Assembly: GCA_013398615.1 (NCBI GenBank)
Contig: VZSR01002355.1
Span: 592,977 to 656,976 of the forward strand
From: Brachypodius melanocephalos
Taxonomy: Eukaryota; Chordata; Aves; Passeriformes; Pycnonotidae
Direction: 5' to 3'
Length of the DNA: 64,000 nucleotides
Numbering within the stretch: the stretch's first letter is position 1; each line of letters begins with the position of its first letter. Positions 54,701 through 64,000 of the stretch are shown here, piece by piece. Both the position numbers and the translations under genes were made by a program. The notes under the pieces were generated by a model. The model made no database searches. It was given only the letters and a program-made list of their open reading frames with translations, and had not been told where the DNA came from.

Positions 54701-57700
54701 CCTACCAAAAAAAAGAAAAAAATCTAACTAGGCATACCCACATGCAAAGGTACACAGATCATCCCAGCGACTGAGGATGGGCTCTTAGGGAGCATTTTCC
54801 TACCACAGCATCTGTGGAGGCTTAAGCCCAGCCTAAGGCTACTTATCCCCAACAGATAAAGTGATGGAGTACAGTTGTTTGAAATCATTACGCGCCCCAG
54901 GACCAAACAACCCTGGATTAGCCATAAACCCTTTAAATTCCTGCGTCTGATGACCTATTTGTGCTGACTGTCATGTCCTCGTATTTTGTTCTCTGACCTC
55001 ATCCTCCGTACACAGCAACAAAGGAGCAGATGGAGCCAAGACATGTCCTGTATGGAGGTAATCCACATTACATGGCTCAGAACACACACCCTCATCCAGT
55101 CTAACCTGCATGAAAGGTGACTGCTTTTATCTGGAGCACAATCCCTCTTTGCCTCTTCATTTCAGACACTGCTCTCTTGCCTTGTCACAGAAATGGAACT
55201 GTATTCATGTAATCAAGTCACAGCCTGAGCTCTCACAGAGGACATCTGAGCTGGTTGCATATCCCAGAACCCTTCCCAGCCTCAACACCTCCAATCGAGG
55301 GGCAAGGCCAGCTTGTGCAGAGCACTGCAGCTCCTGTTTGCAGGAGCAGCAGATCACAGAGGTACCACAGCTCCAGCCTCAGGAGTGCAGCTCCACGAGC
55401 ATAACGAGTGCTGAGGTCAGGCTCACATCCCAGTGCCCCCCTGAACAGGGCAGACACGCTCTTGGCCGCTCCACTCTATCTCCCAGTGAAACCCTGTGAG
55501 ACGTGAGGAGCTCATCTCCTTCTGCACTTTTGAAATGACCCAACAGACACCCACATCTGAAAGATGTTTAAAAACACACGTTGTGGGAGCCGGTTTTATT
55601 CTGAGACTTCCAACATGAAATCGGGTTAAAAAAACTCCCACACAGAAATTACAGAAACAACAGCGACGAGTTCCCATCTGAAACACGAATCAAGAATTCA
55701 AAGGCACAAAATGCATCTATACTCTCTTATATATAAAAAGGATGCAAGCCTGCTATGAAATCCAAAGGTTAAGCATGCTGTTATCAAACTTAAAGGTATG
55801 TTTTCTGTTAAATGCTGTTGATTTAAGTGTTTTTAACTCCTGTAGCCATCTTTCCTACTGCAGGTATCTATGCCCCCTGCCACTAGCCCAGGAACCTAAT
55901 CCTGAAACTCAGAAAAGTTTTTTTACCCTGAAATTATTGAGAGTTCAATTCTCTTCCTCCAAAAGAAAATAAACCTAGGAAGACACCTTACAGGAAACAC
56001 ACATCTAAAAATCATTAAAACCCAAGCTGAAGAAATATGTTATACACAATAAAGTTCTACATTGACGCTGCTCCTGGATCAGGATTCCTGTGAACAAGCC
56101 AAGAGAACTGCTGCCCTCTTTCCTCAGGCATAGCCTTCCCAAAATCGCGGCACTCAGAACTATTTTGGCCTCCCAAACCACCACGTCCTTGAGTTGCACG
56201 GTACAGCTGGCTTTTGTGCACACCCATCCAGACTCCCCTCTGCTGTCTGCTACCTCTCCTCCTGTTGTTTCCTCAGTGGAGAGAGGTGTGTCCACAAAAG
56301 CAACTCGGGCCATCCGTGTCAGCTTCCTGTCTCTCCTGTTCGCCCCCTCACTCAGCAAGTGGATTTGGAGACCTACACGTGGATGGGTGAACAGCCACAG
56401 CTGTTGGGGAAATCTTTGTGCAAACGCAGGAACAAGTTTCTCTCCATCTAGAGCAGAGTGGATTTACAGCCAGTACCAGGTCCAGGAAACCAGCACTCCG
56501 ACAGGTTTTAAGGAATTCCGTCAAAATCCTGCACCCACTAAAGCCGTCTAAATTTTAATATTTTTCCCATTAAGTGGAGCCTCTAATCCTTGCTCATGCT
56601 GGTGGTGCTGCTGCTCTAAACACAGAATTGGGTCAAAGTGTTTACTCCTTCACGATTCATCCTGAAGTCCACCTTCAACCCAAACTCCCTACCATTTATC
56701 AATGGCAAGCTAAGATCGGAAACACGTAAAAAGTATTCATTTAAAATACAGAGCTATCTTCCTAGATAATATTTTATACATTTTTCTTAGAATATATCCC
56801 ATCTGCAAGGTTCTCTCCCATTTTCTTAAACTCTAGAACATAAAATATAACGTATGGGAGCTAATCTTGTCCTTCAGCAGGCTGCTGCATGCTTTCTTCT
56901 TTTAGCCAGTCATCACCATTTCATCCTGTGAGAGGCATTATTATTGCTCTTACATGATTTATGGCTGCAAGGGCAAGAGATGGTGCAAAGATCCTGTGCC
57001 AAATTCCCAGATGGAATATAACATGAGCCACACTGCGAAAGACTTGGAGGTATGGCTATATCAGGGTTGGGATTTTTTTTTAATAGTCTTGTAATTCTGA
57101 AACAGCAGTCCTGGACAGAGCCTTGCCACTAGAAATGTAAGCCCAGGTTAAAAACAATGGCAGGCATTACAGAAATTAGGCCAAGCAGATTTGAGCCTCA
57201 ATCAACACAGGCAGAACATCCCTTTGTGAGTCTATTATTCAGGTAATGCTTCTTCTGACGTTGTTTTAATGTGTGAACACTGCACCAAGTTCAAATTTAG
57301 TGTCGTTTGAAAGCATCTGCTGCTAAGTCCAACAATGACTGCAAGAGGACTACACATAGTTTTATTCAATTACAGTATTTTTTTAAAAAGTATTTGAAGA
57401 TATCTTTAAAGCAGTAACATTAACTTGGTAACCTAGTACTTAAAAACCCAAAAAACCACAAGTAAAACAAAAGCAAAAAATAAAAACAAAACGGGACTCA
57501 TTTGATGCTTTTAACCAAGCAACTGTGCTTTACTTCTGCTTATTTAACTTTTGTTTACTATAATTGATTGAGATTTTGGATATAACAAAGAACCCTAAAA
57601 CTACATTCTCCAATACTTTAATCCCGTGTTTCTAAGCGTGGCAGAGCTTAACGATGAACCATTTAAAAGGAAAAAAAAAATAAATCTGCAAATCTGAGGC

Positions 57701-60700
57701 TGGCAGACCTGTAAACAACAACAGCAGAGTGCTTTACCTTCTTGTGATTCTTGTAAACATTTCTGTGGGCAAATCCCTTTCCACAAAGCTTGCATTTATA
57801 AGGTTTATCTTCACTGTGTATTATTTTGTGTGCAGTCACTTGATCAAGTCGTTTGAAGGACTTATTGCAAACCTCGCAGGTGTAGGGGCGTTTTTCTGCA
57901 GAAAATGAGTGGGGGACATTTAATCTCCTGTTTATACAGGGGGAGAAGATGAAAGGCAGAGACAGTCATCTCCTCAGAGAGATTTCTGCAATTAAGTCAA
58001 CCCAATTAAGATTAAACCAATTAGAAAGACACCTAATGCCCTTTATGTTAGACAGTTAAGTCGCTTCACAAAAGATGAGCCACGGTGTATCTCAAGAAAT
58101 TGGCACATTCTTTGCAATACTCATTGCTAAAACTAAACTCTGATTAATTAGCTTAAATCAAAAGAGAATGACTTCAAAGAGGAAAATTGTGTTTCCAGAT
58201 TACAAATGTGAAAGAGGGCATGACAGTTTAAATGTTTTAAAACTTAATTAACAATATACATATTAGCTTCCAAACCCAGAAGTTCCTACGCAAAAAGCCT
58301 TTATGCTTCAACTGGTGACTGCAACTTAACTGCACTAATGCTCATCCAAAAGTGTCAAAAGAAAGCCAAGAGCCTCTGAGATACAGATTATGTTACAAGA
58401 AATGAGCTTTTGCTGTGGATTGATACCAAGAAAATAGTTCAACTCTAAGCCTGTGCAGCTGTAAAAACCTGCATTTGTTTAAATGCTAATGCATTGGACA
58501 GAACAACGTTTGTGTTTCCATTGTGTCGCTCGATGTTCCTAATCACTGCTGAGGGAGACAGAAAACGCTGGATTCGCAGCGACCAGAAATCCTGGCAAAG
58601 CCAACTGGTGCCACGCTGCCAAACGCACAGATGGGACAGTCCCTGCCCACAGTGGCCTGGTGCTGGCACGAGGGAGCCTTTGCGGGTGGTGTGGGGATGG
58701 GCTGGCCCACGAGCTGCTCTCCTCTGACCAGAAGCTCTGAGACCACTGACACGTACACAGACAAACAGGAAAACGCTGACAGCACGCCCAGCTCCCAGCC
58801 TCTTCTCCTCAGGGTAGAACCTCAGGCATGGGCTTTTCACCTCCTCTCTAAGCTATGCAGCAACCTTCTGCCCCACCCCAGCTCGCTGACCTCCTCTACC
58901 CCAGCTAGCACGACAGCACGGCCCGACAAAGCAGCAGCAGGAACACTACACCACACCACTCGGAATTCCGGAAGGCTTGGAAAGGCTGGCTTAGACAGTT
59001 TCCTTGGAACCTGAGATTGGCTTGCCCAGCTCAGGACAACACAGATTTCCTTGAGCCTTCCATAAGAAACCAGGTAAAAGTCCACATCCAGGAAATACAC
59101 ACCCGCACACCCAGACCTCTGTGTCACTTCTGTACGTTACCTGAGTGAGTTATCATATGGCGCTTCAGCTGGTTCGCCGAAATGAATTTCTTGTCGCATT
59201 CTTGACACTCAAAGATCTCGTGGACCTGCAAAATGTTTTATGATAATTAAATGTGTGCATAAAACAAGATCATCTCTCCTACACAGACAGAAATTCTGTA
59301 ACAGAATGCAGCTACTCATTAGCCAGGAGCTATACTAATAGCCAAGAATATTCTCAGATTTCCCCCTCGCTTGTCCCTTGCTGAAAAACATCATCTCAAG
59401 TCAAAATTCATGACTGCCAACAAAAAATCATCATTACAACTATAGTGCAAGTTTGTATAACCTGTGTTTCTAACTCCCAGATCCATTTAAAATATCATTA
59501 TTAGGAAAGCATTAAAAAACCAAATGCAGACTAACTCGTCAGGATATTTTCTTCCAGTCAAGACACAAGTAAAAGTAACACAGAAACCACTTCATAGCTT
59601 TGGACAGAATTTTAAAAACAAGTACTACCACACTCTTGCAGGATTGTTGCTCTTAAAAGATTTTAGAGGCCAGACAGAGGAGGGGCAGCATTGTCTCAAA
59701 CCACAAATGCAGTTATTTTCAACATCACAGCACGTTACAGCATTTAGGACTAAATCCTGGAAAAATAAGGGGCAGTTGAGAGCAACTTCTGGTAAATGAA
59801 AAATAAAGATTGCCCAGCAGAACAAAACACTGTCCAGTGTTAAACAAAAAGATCAGAAATTAACCCAAAAGAGATGCTTGGAACTGGCAGGTAAAAAAGG
59901 GGGTCAGGGGTTGGGAAGCTGAGAGGATTTTCAACTGTGACTCTACTCACACCAATTCTGCAGGAAGTCCAGCTCTGCAAAGTTTAAAAAGTTCAGAGAG
60001 ATTCAAGGGTTCTTCCTGCACACTCTCAAACTCTGACCAAAGTAGGATTTAGCTTGGTTTGGTCCCCTGGCAGACAGCACTACAGCTGAATGCAATTGTA
60101 CAGGTCCACGTAAGAAATCTGCTGAGACAGCCAGCGAGGCTCCAGCACAAACCAGCCTCACCAGTGACACACAAAACCTGCATTTCCAAAGTCAAAGAAG
60201 CCTGCCTGCCCTACCCTCAAAGGTGTCCTTAATCTTCTTTCTCCAAAGAAGAACGAGCTGCTTTACCATGAAAACACGTGCTTACAGTAGGAGTCAGAAG
60301 CTCAGCCCACAGCTGTACAGGCAGCAAGGGAGAGACTCCCCCAGCCCACCTACAAACACTGCAAGTGCAGCACTACCAACTCTGACCGGGAAAAGAAACC
60401 AGCAACCCTGGGATTTGCTTGAATGTTTCCTCCCTTGCCACTGCAGAACAGTGGAGCATCAGTGGAGAGGCCTGGCAGCCTGTGCTACTCACACACACCT
60501 GCTCACTTGGAAATTTGAGTTCCTGTGAACAATTCAAATCCAAAGTATGAGATCCTCACATTGAAAGGAATCATTTAGCAGGAATTTCCATCGGTGAAGA
60601 TTAACAGTCCCCTCGCTTTCTTCCTTCACTATTATCACTGTTGAGTGATCGAACTTTGCATTTTAACCAAACTGCAGAACTCACACTCAGAATACAGCTA

Positions 60701-62395
60701 CACAGTTAAGGCACAAGCAGTGCACAAGACACAGGAAGCTAAAACTGAGTTTAAAACGGACCTGAAAGCTACAGACGTGAATGACCACGTCTTCAGAAAG
60801 TAAACATGTATCAATCCCCTACAGCCACCCCCTTTATCTCCTTTCTCTGTGTTTGTCAGACTTATCTCTTTCTGGTTTTTGGGCCTGTTTTCTGTTATAT
60901 CTTACCTTTTTATTCTCTACTTTTATTTCTTTATATTGAAATGGGTGGGGAAAAGAAATCTGTCTCTTTCTCTTGGTTTCACCTATTATTTTCTTACTGG
61001 TTTTATTGCCTGTACAAATGTTTTTGGCAGTGCTGAGGATCCTGCCCCACTTGCCACAAAAGGAAATTTATTCAAGCAAACAGCATGAGTACTACTGTGT
61101 GCAATCTCCTTCACTATCTGATATAAGTGTGTAAAAATGGAATATAAATTTTCTGAATGTTTTAAAAGAAAAGCCAATCAGGAGGAGCAAAGAAAGTTTT
61201 ATGCACAAAATCTTCAGGATGATTCTTAAGGTAAGCGCTCAACTGACACGATCCATCATATTTGAGAAACCTGCGTGTCACAATGTGTCCCCAGCATTAC
61301 AACTACTGAAACAGAACAAACGTTTAATAAAATGGACACACTAACCAGGATATTTTGCATTTTAAAGGCCTGACGTGTTCAACCTGTGCCAATGTGTAAA
61401 ACTTGTAATAACATGTGGCAAGGCACACCATGATAACAAAACATTGCCCTGTTAGACAAGAAGTGCAGGGCATACTAACGCAAGCAAGGAGAAAAACAAA
61501 TTAAAAAGGAGGGGCCCCACCATTTCCTTTGCATATTTTAATTGATACCATTTATATCCTCAATGGATTCGGGTTATAACCAGGGCATTATGAAAGACTT
61601 ACAGTTAATCTGATAAACAGTACAACGCAGCTTTTTGCAAAAACAGATTCTCCTGGGTTTTAGTGATTTATCAAATTAATCTTGCAGGGACTTCCTTTGG
61701 GTATAATGGATTCAGAATCTCATATTCATGGTCCATCTGTATTTCTACAGGAACACCCTTATTTCCAATAGATGCTTTTCCAACTCTTAACCCCTCCTGT
61801 TCTGGCTATAGAAGATTATGTGCATAAGCAAAAAGACATTAAAAGTTTGGGGTTGAGGAAGAAGTTTTTAAAATACTGCATAACTACAACAGAAGTAATT
61901 CCACTACTTCAAATACCTCCTCCTAGATATTTCAAAAAGCAGTAAGAGAATTACTGTGTTTTGTACAAAAACTGAAGGCTCATCAGCCTATTTTATGGTC
62001 TGCATGTATGCCATGATTACATAACACAGTGTTTAAGAAGGCTGAAGAACAGCAGGCAACTCTGACTTAATGCTGGAGCGCACAAACATATCAGCACTCG
62101 GTAAGAGACGCACAAAAAAAACTTCAGGGAGATATTTGGCTTGAGCAAGTGTGACTACAAAAATAAATACCCACGCCAAACCAGGCTGGCTTTGTAACCA
62201 TGAAAGAGATCGCCCAAAGGCTCGCATTACGGCAGCTTTCAAGTGACATGGGCAGCACAGCCTCACACCTCAGGGAAGTCAGGGCCTGCTGTGAGTCAGC
62301 CTTCATCTCACTGACCTTTCGATGCTCCTGGAGATTTGCTGCTGAGGAACATTTCTTATTGCACACTGAACACATCAGCTTCTTCCTAGAATTTC
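24607..62395 (-). CDS. PRDM5: PRDM5, C-terminal half (nine exons, 5' end outside window)
   Basis: Nuclear zinc-finger transcription factor of the PRDM family. From knowledge of the family, it has an N-terminal PR domain without clear methyltransferase activity, represses or activates targets by recruiting histone modifiers, and regulates extracellular-matrix genes; human loss causes brittle cornea syndrome type 2. Seen here: nine minus-strand segments, 62316..62395, 59141..59225, 57738..57895, 52846..52939, 51657..51817, 50090..50183, 38725..38810, 29390..29494 and 24607..24771, each with AG acceptor and GT donor and with matching phases. They join into 341 codons plus two bases of a split first codon, then TGA. 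Twelve C2H2 fingers follow one another with linkers such as HTGEKPF and HTGERPY. The order and wording of the fingers match mammalian PRDM5 as I remember it, ending KKFTRNDYLKVHM. If the protein is about 630 residues, the window holds roughly residues 290-630. The PR domain and first fingers must lie beyond 64000. Confidence 0.95.
24772..29389 (-). other. PRDM5: PRDM5 intron, about 4.6 kb
   Basis: A CA run followed by its TG complement lies at 26369..26412. The region 28800..28960 is somewhat richer in CpG, but I could not assign it. No additional exon seen. Confidence 0.7.
26369..26412. repeat. CA / TG self-complementary repeat
   Basis: A CA run (26370..26380) is followed at once by TGTGTGT (26384..26390) and then another CA run (26402..26410), so the stretch can fold back on itself. 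Confidence 0.8.
29390..29494 (-). CDS. PRDM5: PRDM5 exon (probably 15), one and a part C2H2 fingers
   Basis: This 105-nt exon is phase 0 at both ends, so skipping it would keep the frame and remove 35 residues. It encodes EKPYQC, a finger (CSEC, core FSQKRGL, HMRTH), the consensus linker HTGEKPFQC, and stops after the first zinc cysteine of the next finger (QCD). The finger is therefore split between its two cysteines by the intron. Acceptor CGTGCAG, donor GTGAGT. Confidence 0.95.
31919..31950. repeat. A-rich tract
   Basis: Run of A with a T interruption, ending in an AAAC repeat. Confidence 0.85.
33108..33172 (+). repeat. duplicated non-coding element, copy 1
   Basis: About 65 bp shared with 34068..34133, from AATTAATTCAG through AGAAATAATC and TTTTTGCAAT to ATTTATGATTAAA. 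I count about six mismatches and one 1-bp indel. The flanks are not similar. Confidence 0.85.
34068..34133 (+). repeat. duplicated non-coding element, copy 2
   Basis: Direct-orientation partner of 33108..33172, about 0.96 kb away in the same PRDM5 intron. Confidence 0.85.
34759..34798 (+). repeat. 20-bp tandem doublet
   Basis: Two adjacent copies of GACAATAATGTT plus 8 bp, differing at two positions. Confidence 0.9.
35291..35312. repeat. 22-bp palindrome
   Basis: The arms AAAGCCATTT and AAATGGCTTT are perfect inverted copies around a TC centre. Allowing a one-base bulge, the stem extends by a further 2-3 bp (TCA / TGA). Confidence 0.9.
38725..38810 (-). CDS. PRDM5: PRDM5 exon (probably 14), one C2H2 finger
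   Basis: This 86-nt exon runs phase 1 to phase 0. Its first two bases complete a glycine codon, giving the classical linker HTGERPYQC. One finger follows (CPYC, core FSKNDGL, HIRTH), and the exon ends HTR. It sits between the two longest introns in the window (about 11.3 kb before it and 9.2 kb after it). Acceptor TGTCCTCAG, donor GTAAGC. Confidence 0.95.
42157..42191. repeat. TA / TG microsatellite
   Basis: A (TA)n stretch runs straight into about nine TG units. Confidence 0.9.
44678..44697. repeat. short hairpin
   Basis: CTAGTCT and AGACTAG form a perfect 7-bp stem around TAATCC. Confidence 0.7.
45647..45666 (+). repeat. 10-bp tandem doublet
   Basis: TTTTAAGTAA occurs twice in immediate succession. 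Confidence 0.85.
50090..50183 (-). CDS. PRDM5: PRDM5 exon (probably 13), one C2H2 finger
   Basis: This 94-nt exon runs phase 0 to phase 1. It encodes THTGEKEKIC, then a finger with CPYC, core FASNGTL and HIRSH, and ends in ACA G. It is the same length and phase as the exon at 52846..52939. It is short and is identified from translation and splice sites: the acceptor is a C-rich tract ending ATGTAG, and the donor GTATTT is weak, lacking the usual AAGT. Confidence 0.94.
50184..51656 (-). other. PRDM5: PRDM5 intron, about 1.5 kb
   Basis: No repeats or exons recognised. A plus-strand open frame at 51391..51747 runs antisense into the neighbouring exon and looks like a shadow of it. Confidence 0.75.
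51657..51817 (-). CDS. PRDM5: PRDM5 exon (probably 12), two C2H2 fingers
   Basis: This 161-nt exon runs phase 1 to phase 0. The first finger is CDHC with core FKRKDTL and a longer H-x4-H spacing (HIQVVH). A non-standard linker, DGHKKYKC, leads to a second finger (CDLC, core FVTPSVL) cut after SHKK. Acceptor TCTTTGTTAG, donor GTGAGT. The reading frame continues for a few codons into the intron before a stop, so the splice site rather than the open frame sets the end. Confidence 0.95.
51818..52845 (-). other. PRDM5: PRDM5 intron, about 1.0 kb
   Basis: Ordinary AT-rich intron with an A-run near 52366..52379. Nothing else seen. Confidence 0.75.
52846..52939 (-). CDS. PRDM5: PRDM5 exon (probably 11), one C2H2 finger
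   Basis: This 94-nt exon runs phase 0 to phase 1. THSEERPF finishes the preceding finger and gives the linker; then comes one finger with CEEC, core LFRTPFSL and HLLIH. The final A starts a serine codon shared with the next exon (HNSERTF). The finger has leucine where the first core phenylalanine is usual. Acceptor TCCACAG, donor GTGAGT. Confidence 0.95.
52940..57737 (-). other. PRDM5: PRDM5 intron, about 4.8 kb
   Basis: It holds a short CA run at 54093..54106 and A-rich runs near 53420 and 57670. The plus-strand open frames at 55110..55499 and 56090..56551 lack recognisable domains and splice context. Nothing else is supported. Confidence 0.7.
54093..54106. repeat. short CA microsatellite
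   Basis: Seven CA units. Confidence 0.8.
57738..57895 (-). CDS. PRDM5: PRDM5 exon (probably 10), two C2H2 fingers
   Basis: This 158-nt exon runs phase 1 to phase 0. It encodes a complete finger (CEVC, then HKIIH), a linker HSEDKPYKC, and a second finger (CKLC, core FAHRNVY) cut after NHKK, so that its last histidine is in the next exon. Its size, phases and cut point mirror the exon at 51657..51817. The acceptor is preceded by a long pyrimidine-rich stretch; the donor is GTAAAG. Confidence 0.94.
57896..59140 (-). other. PRDM5: PRDM5 intron, about 1.2 kb
   Basis: Three CAATTA sites at 57989, 58003 and 58018 lie at 14-15 bp spacing near the 3' end. The half next to the upstream exon (58500..59130) is richer in G+C and holds antisense open frames that look fortuitous. 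Confidence 0.75.
59141..59225 (-). CDS. PRDM5: PRDM5 exon (probably 9), one C2H2 finger
   Basis: This 85-nt exon runs phase 0 to phase 1. It starts VHEIFEC, whose histidine completes the finger of the exon before, then encodes one whole finger with CQEC, the core FISANQL and HMITH. The last base G begins the glutamate codon of the next exon, so the linker reads HSEKRPY. Acceptor TTTTGCAG, donor GTAACG. Confidence 0.94.
59226..62315 (-). other. PRDM5: PRDM5 intron, about 3.1 kb
   Basis: No coding exon seen. It includes the AT-rich, low-repeat patch at 61530..61740, which looks like constrained non-coding DNA and is described in the findings. The open frames on either strand are short and show no family motif. 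Confidence 0.75.
62316..62395 (-). CDS. PRDM5: PRDM5 exon (probably human-numbered exon 8), first finger in window
   Basis: This 80-nt exon enters with two bases of a split codon and ends in phase 0, giving 26 full codons. It holds most of a C2H2 finger: the cysteines are in CSVC, the first histidine is in QEHRK, and the second histidine comes from the next exon (VH). A cysteine stands where the finger's first core aromatic usually sits (CNKKCSSA), which I recall is also true in mammals. The acceptor is a good pyrimidine tract ending TTTCAG. The donor GTCAGT has C at +3 and is weaker than most in this gene. Exon numbers here and below assume the usual 16-exon layout and are inferred. Confidence 0.92.
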
Positions 62396-64000
62396 CTGAA
62401 ACAGAAACAAAACACCACCACCATCTTAAAGAGGAAGTGCTAAGAAAGAAGGTAAATATTTCCACTGAGCCTGGGACTTTTCACAGGTCATTTGACTGCC
62501 ATAAGACTTTTACATTTGTATCCCATCTTCAAAGTGCTCCCTATCAGGAGCTCTCTGTGGGTGTCCAACAAACCAGTCACCGGTGGAATGTAAATTCAGA
62601 AAACCAGAACAATAAAGAAAAAAAACCTTTCAAATAGCTGTTATCATACACCACCAATCCCGAAAGAAGAGCGCAATTCACAACTGAGAACAGCTCACTT
62701 GGCAACCGAACAGCTCATTTCATCCAGAAATCAATGCAGGAGGTAGTGCAGCAGCGACAAAAAACATCTCAAACTTAAGGCAAAACCATTTCCCATTTTT
62801 GTTAATTTAGAAAGCATTAAGCATCCTTATCATATATGATTACTGGTCTTAACAAAACAGGGAAATCATATTAGCACCAGATCACAAATTCATATCTTGT
62901 CTAAAATGCAAATTACAAAACAAGCTATAGGTCAGCTACCAGACATTTTCCTTCCCTTTTCAGAGCTGCTTTAAAAAGTCACAGACCATTTAATTGAGTT
63001 CATCTATAACTTACATTCAGAGATTCACCGTAGTACCCCACAAAGCCACCATAAACATAATCCTTTGTTGAAAATTTAAGATGGCCATGGCATAGCCCAT
63101 AGCCTAGATAAAACACATCCATACTACATTGAACAGCAGAAACATTATAAAAGTAAGAACTTATAAAGCTTATGACAAGTATTTATATACACAAATAGAC
63201 ACACAATACAGGACTACACTTGGTCTTTCAGTGTGGAATTCAAAAAATTATTACTGATACCAAAAAAGGGAGATACTCTTTTGTAAGAATGATTACAGAA
63301 AGGTTTCTCTACACTGCAGGAGTTTGGCAGCAGAAGGAGACTGAAAATCTTGAGAAGCATCTCAGCGCTGTCACCATCAAGTGACGGCTGTTTTCTGTGC
63401 GCTCTGGAACGCTGCTGTCCCCACACATAATGACATTCCTTTGACACGGCAAGGGGACACACACAGCGAGTGCAGAATGCCAGAACTGAGATGTGTGGTG
63501 CGCACCTGAGAGCAGGTCTAGGCCCTTTCATGAGAGAGGGTGAAATCTAAGGGAAAACTATTCACAGCACACAGATATGAGAACATTAGGGCCTAAGAGG
63601 ACCAGTGGATGGCCCGGTGTGGCTTCCTGCACGACAGGTGCTGTGGGATTGTATGCAACCCTCATCAAGCTTAAGCGTTTGATTAGGCAAAGAAAAGACA
63701 TCCTACTGTGTCCTGAAAACACCAAAAACATCAAGAACTCACCATTTCCCGCAGCAGTGCCAGTGGTTGATTTTCCTCGCTACTGAAACATTTTGCTTCA
63801 TCTACTCTTTGTCTAGTCTAAACTTCTCAAGATTCCTATTACATTTTCTGCAGGAGGCTAATGATTCGTGTGGCCTACAGTAATTTCTTCGTGGAGGGGG
63901 GAGGAATAGTAACTCCTGCAATTAAGTTACCTAATTTTCTATTTGACAGAAATTAATCCATTAAAAATGAAACCAAAGAAAACGTTTACTCTGATTTGCA
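62396..64000 (-). other. PRDM5: PRDM5 intron upstream of the first exon in the window (partial)
   Basis: No second finger exon is visible in any minus-strand frame here. The longest minus-strand open frame (63214..63531) has no C2H2 pattern. The sequence is ordinary AT-rich intron. Confidence 0.7.

Noticed and set aside
56090..56551. 153-codon plus-strand open frame
   Set aside because: GC-richer intronic patch, with an open frame on the other strand too; no motif.
1..64000. CR1 LINE, retroviral or other mobile-element copies
   Set aside because: I looked for the octamer tail typical of avian CR1, paired long terminal repeats and reverse-transcriptase motifs and saw none that I could support by reading; a repeat-masking run would be decisive.
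1..64000. tRNA, rRNA, CRISPR or bacterial-type operon features
   Set aside because: No cloverleaf with a T-loop consensus, no regular spacer-repeat array and no dense same-strand coding; the sequence is vertebrate intron and intergenic DNA.

Overview
The window is vertebrate nuclear DNA and most likely comes from a bird. I infer this from a split-exon C2H2 zinc-finger gene very close to mammalian PRDM5, introns of 1 to 11 kb where the mammalian gene is far larger, AT-rich sequence with low CpG, and no recognisable Alu, B1/B2 or L1 copies. No operons, CRISPR arrays, insertion sequences or rRNA genes are present.

The one gene I can name is PRDM5, on the minus strand. Its last nine coding exons lie between 62395 and 24607 and all join in frame. 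They encode 341 residues plus two bases of a split codon, with 12 C2H2 fingers, ending at a TGA at 24609..24607. The N-terminal PR domain, the first fingers and the promoter lie beyond 64000. PRDM5 is a nuclear DNA-binding transcriptional regulator; in humans its loss causes brittle cornea syndrome. The eight introns inside the window hold no other gene I can support, but they do hold short repeats, palindromes and patches that look like conserved non-coding DNA.

From 24606 down to 1 is sequence 3' of PRDM5. A possible poly(A) signal lies about 200 bp after the stop. No established gene is recognisable there. Between about 24.0 and 16.4 kb, however, the minus strand carries several exon-like segments with good splice signals: a signal-peptide-like start, an in-phase three-exon run ending in a transmembrane helix, and a possible tail exon. 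I report this as a candidate unannotated small type I membrane protein gene, not as an established one. A CpG-dense patch at 14.25-14.6 kb with a CRE-like site and a TATA-like box is the best non-coding regulatory candidate.

The clearest structural observation is the exon-phase pattern of PRDM5. A one-finger exon (phase 0 to 1) followed by a two-finger exon (phase 1 to 0) occurs twice in a row, with the intron at the same place inside the last finger each time. This points to duplication of a three-finger, two-exon module.
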